From an uncultured Eubacteriales bacterium (GTDB lineage: Bacteria > Bacillota > Clostridia > Oscillospirales > Butyricicoccaceae), in NCBI GenBank assembly GCA_934675045.1, contig CAKUPI010000006.1:1-24016 (forward strand): a DNA stretch of 24,016 nt, in the 5' to 3' direction. The translations under genes and the position numbers were made by a program. Of the stretch, positions 23,035 through 24,016 are shown in pieces (position 1 is the stretch's first letter; each line of letters opens with the position of its first letter). The notes below the pieces were generated by a model, which searched no databases, was not told where the DNA came from, and saw only the letters and a list, made by a program, of their open reading frames with translations.

Positions 23035-23068
23035 AACCCCCGAAAACCGAAAATGTTTTTGCCTTGCG

Positions 23069-23104
23069 GAAGCGGCGTGACACAGGTCATGCCGCTTCTT
23101 TTTT
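23069..23104 (+). terminator. Intrinsic terminator after the beta-lactamase-like gene
   Basis: GAAGCGGCGTGAC (23069-23081) pairs with GTCATGCCGCTTC (23086-23098), with one G-T wobble and a 4-nt loop, followed by six T (23099-23104). Confidence 0.9.
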
Positions 23105-23184
23105 CCCTTTTTGCCGCGGGAAGCGGCAGTCCGCCGCGCGGCGCGAAAAAGGGCGGGAAAAAGGAGATTTTGGCAGAAAGGATA

Positions 23185-23213
23185 TTGCTTTTCCAGCCGG
23201 GTAACGGTATAAT
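23185..23213 (+). promoter_or_regulatory. Promoter of the TM2-domain gene cluster
   Basis: TTGCTT (23185-23190) and consensus TATAAT (23208-23213) are separated by 17 bp. The expected leader before the first TM2 gene is about 70 nt. Confidence 0.8.
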
Positions 23214-23290
23214 GGAAGTGGGTTATTGACTGTCAAGGGGTAATTCTTTTGCGCAATAATACCAAAAAAAATACAAGAGGGGGCTTTTTT

Positions 23291-23506
23291 ATGAAAAAAA
23301 GCAAGACAACAGCGTTGATTCTTTCCATCCTCGTTGGCGGCCTTGGGGTAGACCGCTTTTATCTCGGCTACACCGGCATGGGCATTTTGAAGCTTTTGAC
23401 GGGCGGCTGCTTCGGCATCCTGTATCTCATTGACATCATCAACATCGCAACCGGCAAGCTGGGCCCGGCCGACGGCTCCGGCTACGAGGAAGACAACAAG
23501 AAATAA
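23291..23506 (+). CDS. TM2-domain membrane protein
   Basis: This 71-residue protein is essentially one TM2 domain. A first hydrophobic helix (about 8-20) is followed by the conserved GVDRFYLGY loop (D21-R22-F23), then a second helix GILKLLTGGCFGILYLIDIINIATG and a short acidic tail. TM2 proteins are small membrane proteins with no settled function in bacteria. The start at 23291 has GAGGGGG (23277-23283) 7 nt upstream; an in-frame ATG at 23249 lacks such a site. A near-identical paralogue follows after 21 nt. Confidence 0.88.
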   Translation: MKKSKTTALILSILVGGLGVDRFYLGYTGMGILKLLTGGCFGILYLIDIINIATGKLGPADGSGYEEDNKK

Positions 23507-23653
23507 CCGAAGGGGACTTTTTCCACCATGCAGAAAAGCAAAACCACAGCACTGATTTTATCCATTCTTGTTGGCGGCCTTGGGGTAGACCGCTTTTATC
23601 TCGGCTATACCGGCATGGGCATTTTGAAGCTTTTGACGGGCGGCTGCTTCGGC
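23333..23653 (+). repeat. 84-bp near-identical direct repeat within tandem TM2 genes
   Basis: Bases 23333-23416 and 23570-23653 differ at a single synonymous position (TAC/TAT), while sequence on both sides of the repeat is clearly more diverged. The copies are 237 bases apart, in the same frame of the two TM2 genes. The entry spans both copies. Confidence 0.9.
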
Positions 23654-23878
23654 GTTCTCTACATCATCGATATCGTCAACATCGCAACGGGTAAACTGGC
23701 CCCGGCCGACGGCTCCGGCTACGACGAGGATTTCGTTCTCACCTCGGCACCGGCACCGGCACAGCCCGCCTCCGACATCTATGAAGAGCTTGAAAAAATT
23801 GCAAAGCTCCACGATTCCGGCGTTCTCAGCGATGAGGAGTTTGGCAAAATGAAGGCCGATCTTCTGAAAAGGCTGTGA
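23528..23878 (+). CDS. TM2-domain protein with C-terminal SHOCT-like domain
   Basis: The first 65 residues repeat the TM2 domain of the preceding gene (GGLGVDRFYLGYTGMG at about 16-31). An Ala/Pro-rich linker (SAPAPAQPAS, about 73-82) leads to a 34-residue helical end, DIYEELEKIAKLHDSGVLSDEEFGKMKADLL, which matches the SHOCT pattern of short C-terminal helices that mediate oligomerisation. Total length is 116 residues. AAGGGGAC (about 23509-23516) is the ribosome binding site. The gene is probably co-transcribed with the upstream paralogue and the downstream partial gene, whose start lies 5 nt after this stop. Confidence 0.9.
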   Translation: MQKSKTTALILSILVGGLGVDRFYLGYTGMGILKLLTGGCFGVLYIIDIVNIATGKLAPADGSGYDEDFVLTSAPAPAQPASDIYEELEKIAKLHDSGVLSDEEFGKMKADLLKRL

Positions 23879-23883
23879 TCGGC

Positions 23884-24016
23884 ATGCAGAAAAAAACCGG
23901 CTCTTTACGGTATGCTGCGGGCGCGTGCTTTGCCATCGCTGCGCTGATGGACATCATCTACGTCATCCTCAACGAATATATGAGCATGCCGATCATTGCC
24001 GTCATCGCCGGCAATG
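23884..24016 (+). CDS. Small membrane protein, 3' end outside the window
   Basis: An ATG at 23884 opens a frame that runs off the window, giving 44 visible residues. A basic start (MQKKTGSLRY) is followed by a hydrophobic helix (AAGACFAIAALMDIIYVIL), a short polar turn and a second hydrophobic stretch (IIAVIAG). There is no strong ribosome binding site, but the start is 5 nt after the TM2-SHOCT stop, suggesting translational coupling. The family cannot be assigned from this part. Confidence 0.6.
   Translation, partial: MQKKTGSLRYAAGACFAIAALMDIIYVILNEYMSMPIIAVIAGN

Noticed and set aside
1..24016. tRNA genes, CRISPR arrays, insertion sequences or prophage genes
   Set aside because: No T-loop GTTCRANNC with a cloverleaf, no regularly spaced repeats and no transposase, integrase or phage-like proteins were seen on either strand.

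Overview
The window looks like chromosome from a GC-rich anaerobic Firmicute, most likely a gut clostridium of the Oscillospirales type. This is an inference. It rests on an oxygen-independent ribonucleotide reductase with its activase, purine-rich ribosome binding sites, classical -35/-10 promoters, U-tailed intrinsic terminators, an SLH-anchored surface protein and strongly GC-biased third codon positions. No tRNA, rRNA, CRISPR array or insertion sequence was seen.

Left part (1-8300). The 3' part of a multi-pass membrane protein gene enters at the left edge and ends at a clear terminator. A TetR-type regulator with its own promoter and terminator follows. Next come three tightly spaced genes: a DUF308-type membrane protein, an MMPL/RND-type exporter, and a secreted heptad-repeat protein resembling the extracellular part of YhgE/Pip proteins. 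These look like one TetR-linked envelope or export module. A convergent MFS transporter of the oxalate/formate-monocarboxylate type lies beyond a strong hairpin.

Middle (8300-15000). A divergent control region carries an NrdR-type box exactly inside a TTGACG-17-TATAAT promoter and drives nrdD-nrdG, which overlap by 8 nt. After a terminator come a tartrate/D-malate dehydrogenase (DmlA/Ttu type), a family 2 glycosyltransferase with a helical-repeat tail, and a glycerate kinase. Decarboxylation of tartrate to glycerate followed by phosphorylation would feed glycolysis, so the first and third genes make biochemical sense together.

AT-richer island (about 15130-17215). A good promoter and ribosome binding site precede a 34-codon, arginine-rich small ORF. 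A secreted protein with three C-terminal SLH repeats follows and ends at a 13-bp terminator. Its base composition differs from its neighbours, which suggests acquisition.

Right part (17215-24016). A near-consensus promoter reads into a roughly 200-nt leader with a strong intrinsic terminator, placed before an NSS-family sodium symporter gene that has no other visible promoter. A bidirectional terminator separates this from a leftward small PQ-loop-like protein and a leftward glycerol kinase. A divergent class C beta-lactamase-like hydrolase without a signal peptide follows. The window ends with two tandem, nearly identical TM2-domain genes, the second with a SHOCT tail, and the 5' end of a third small membrane protein gene.
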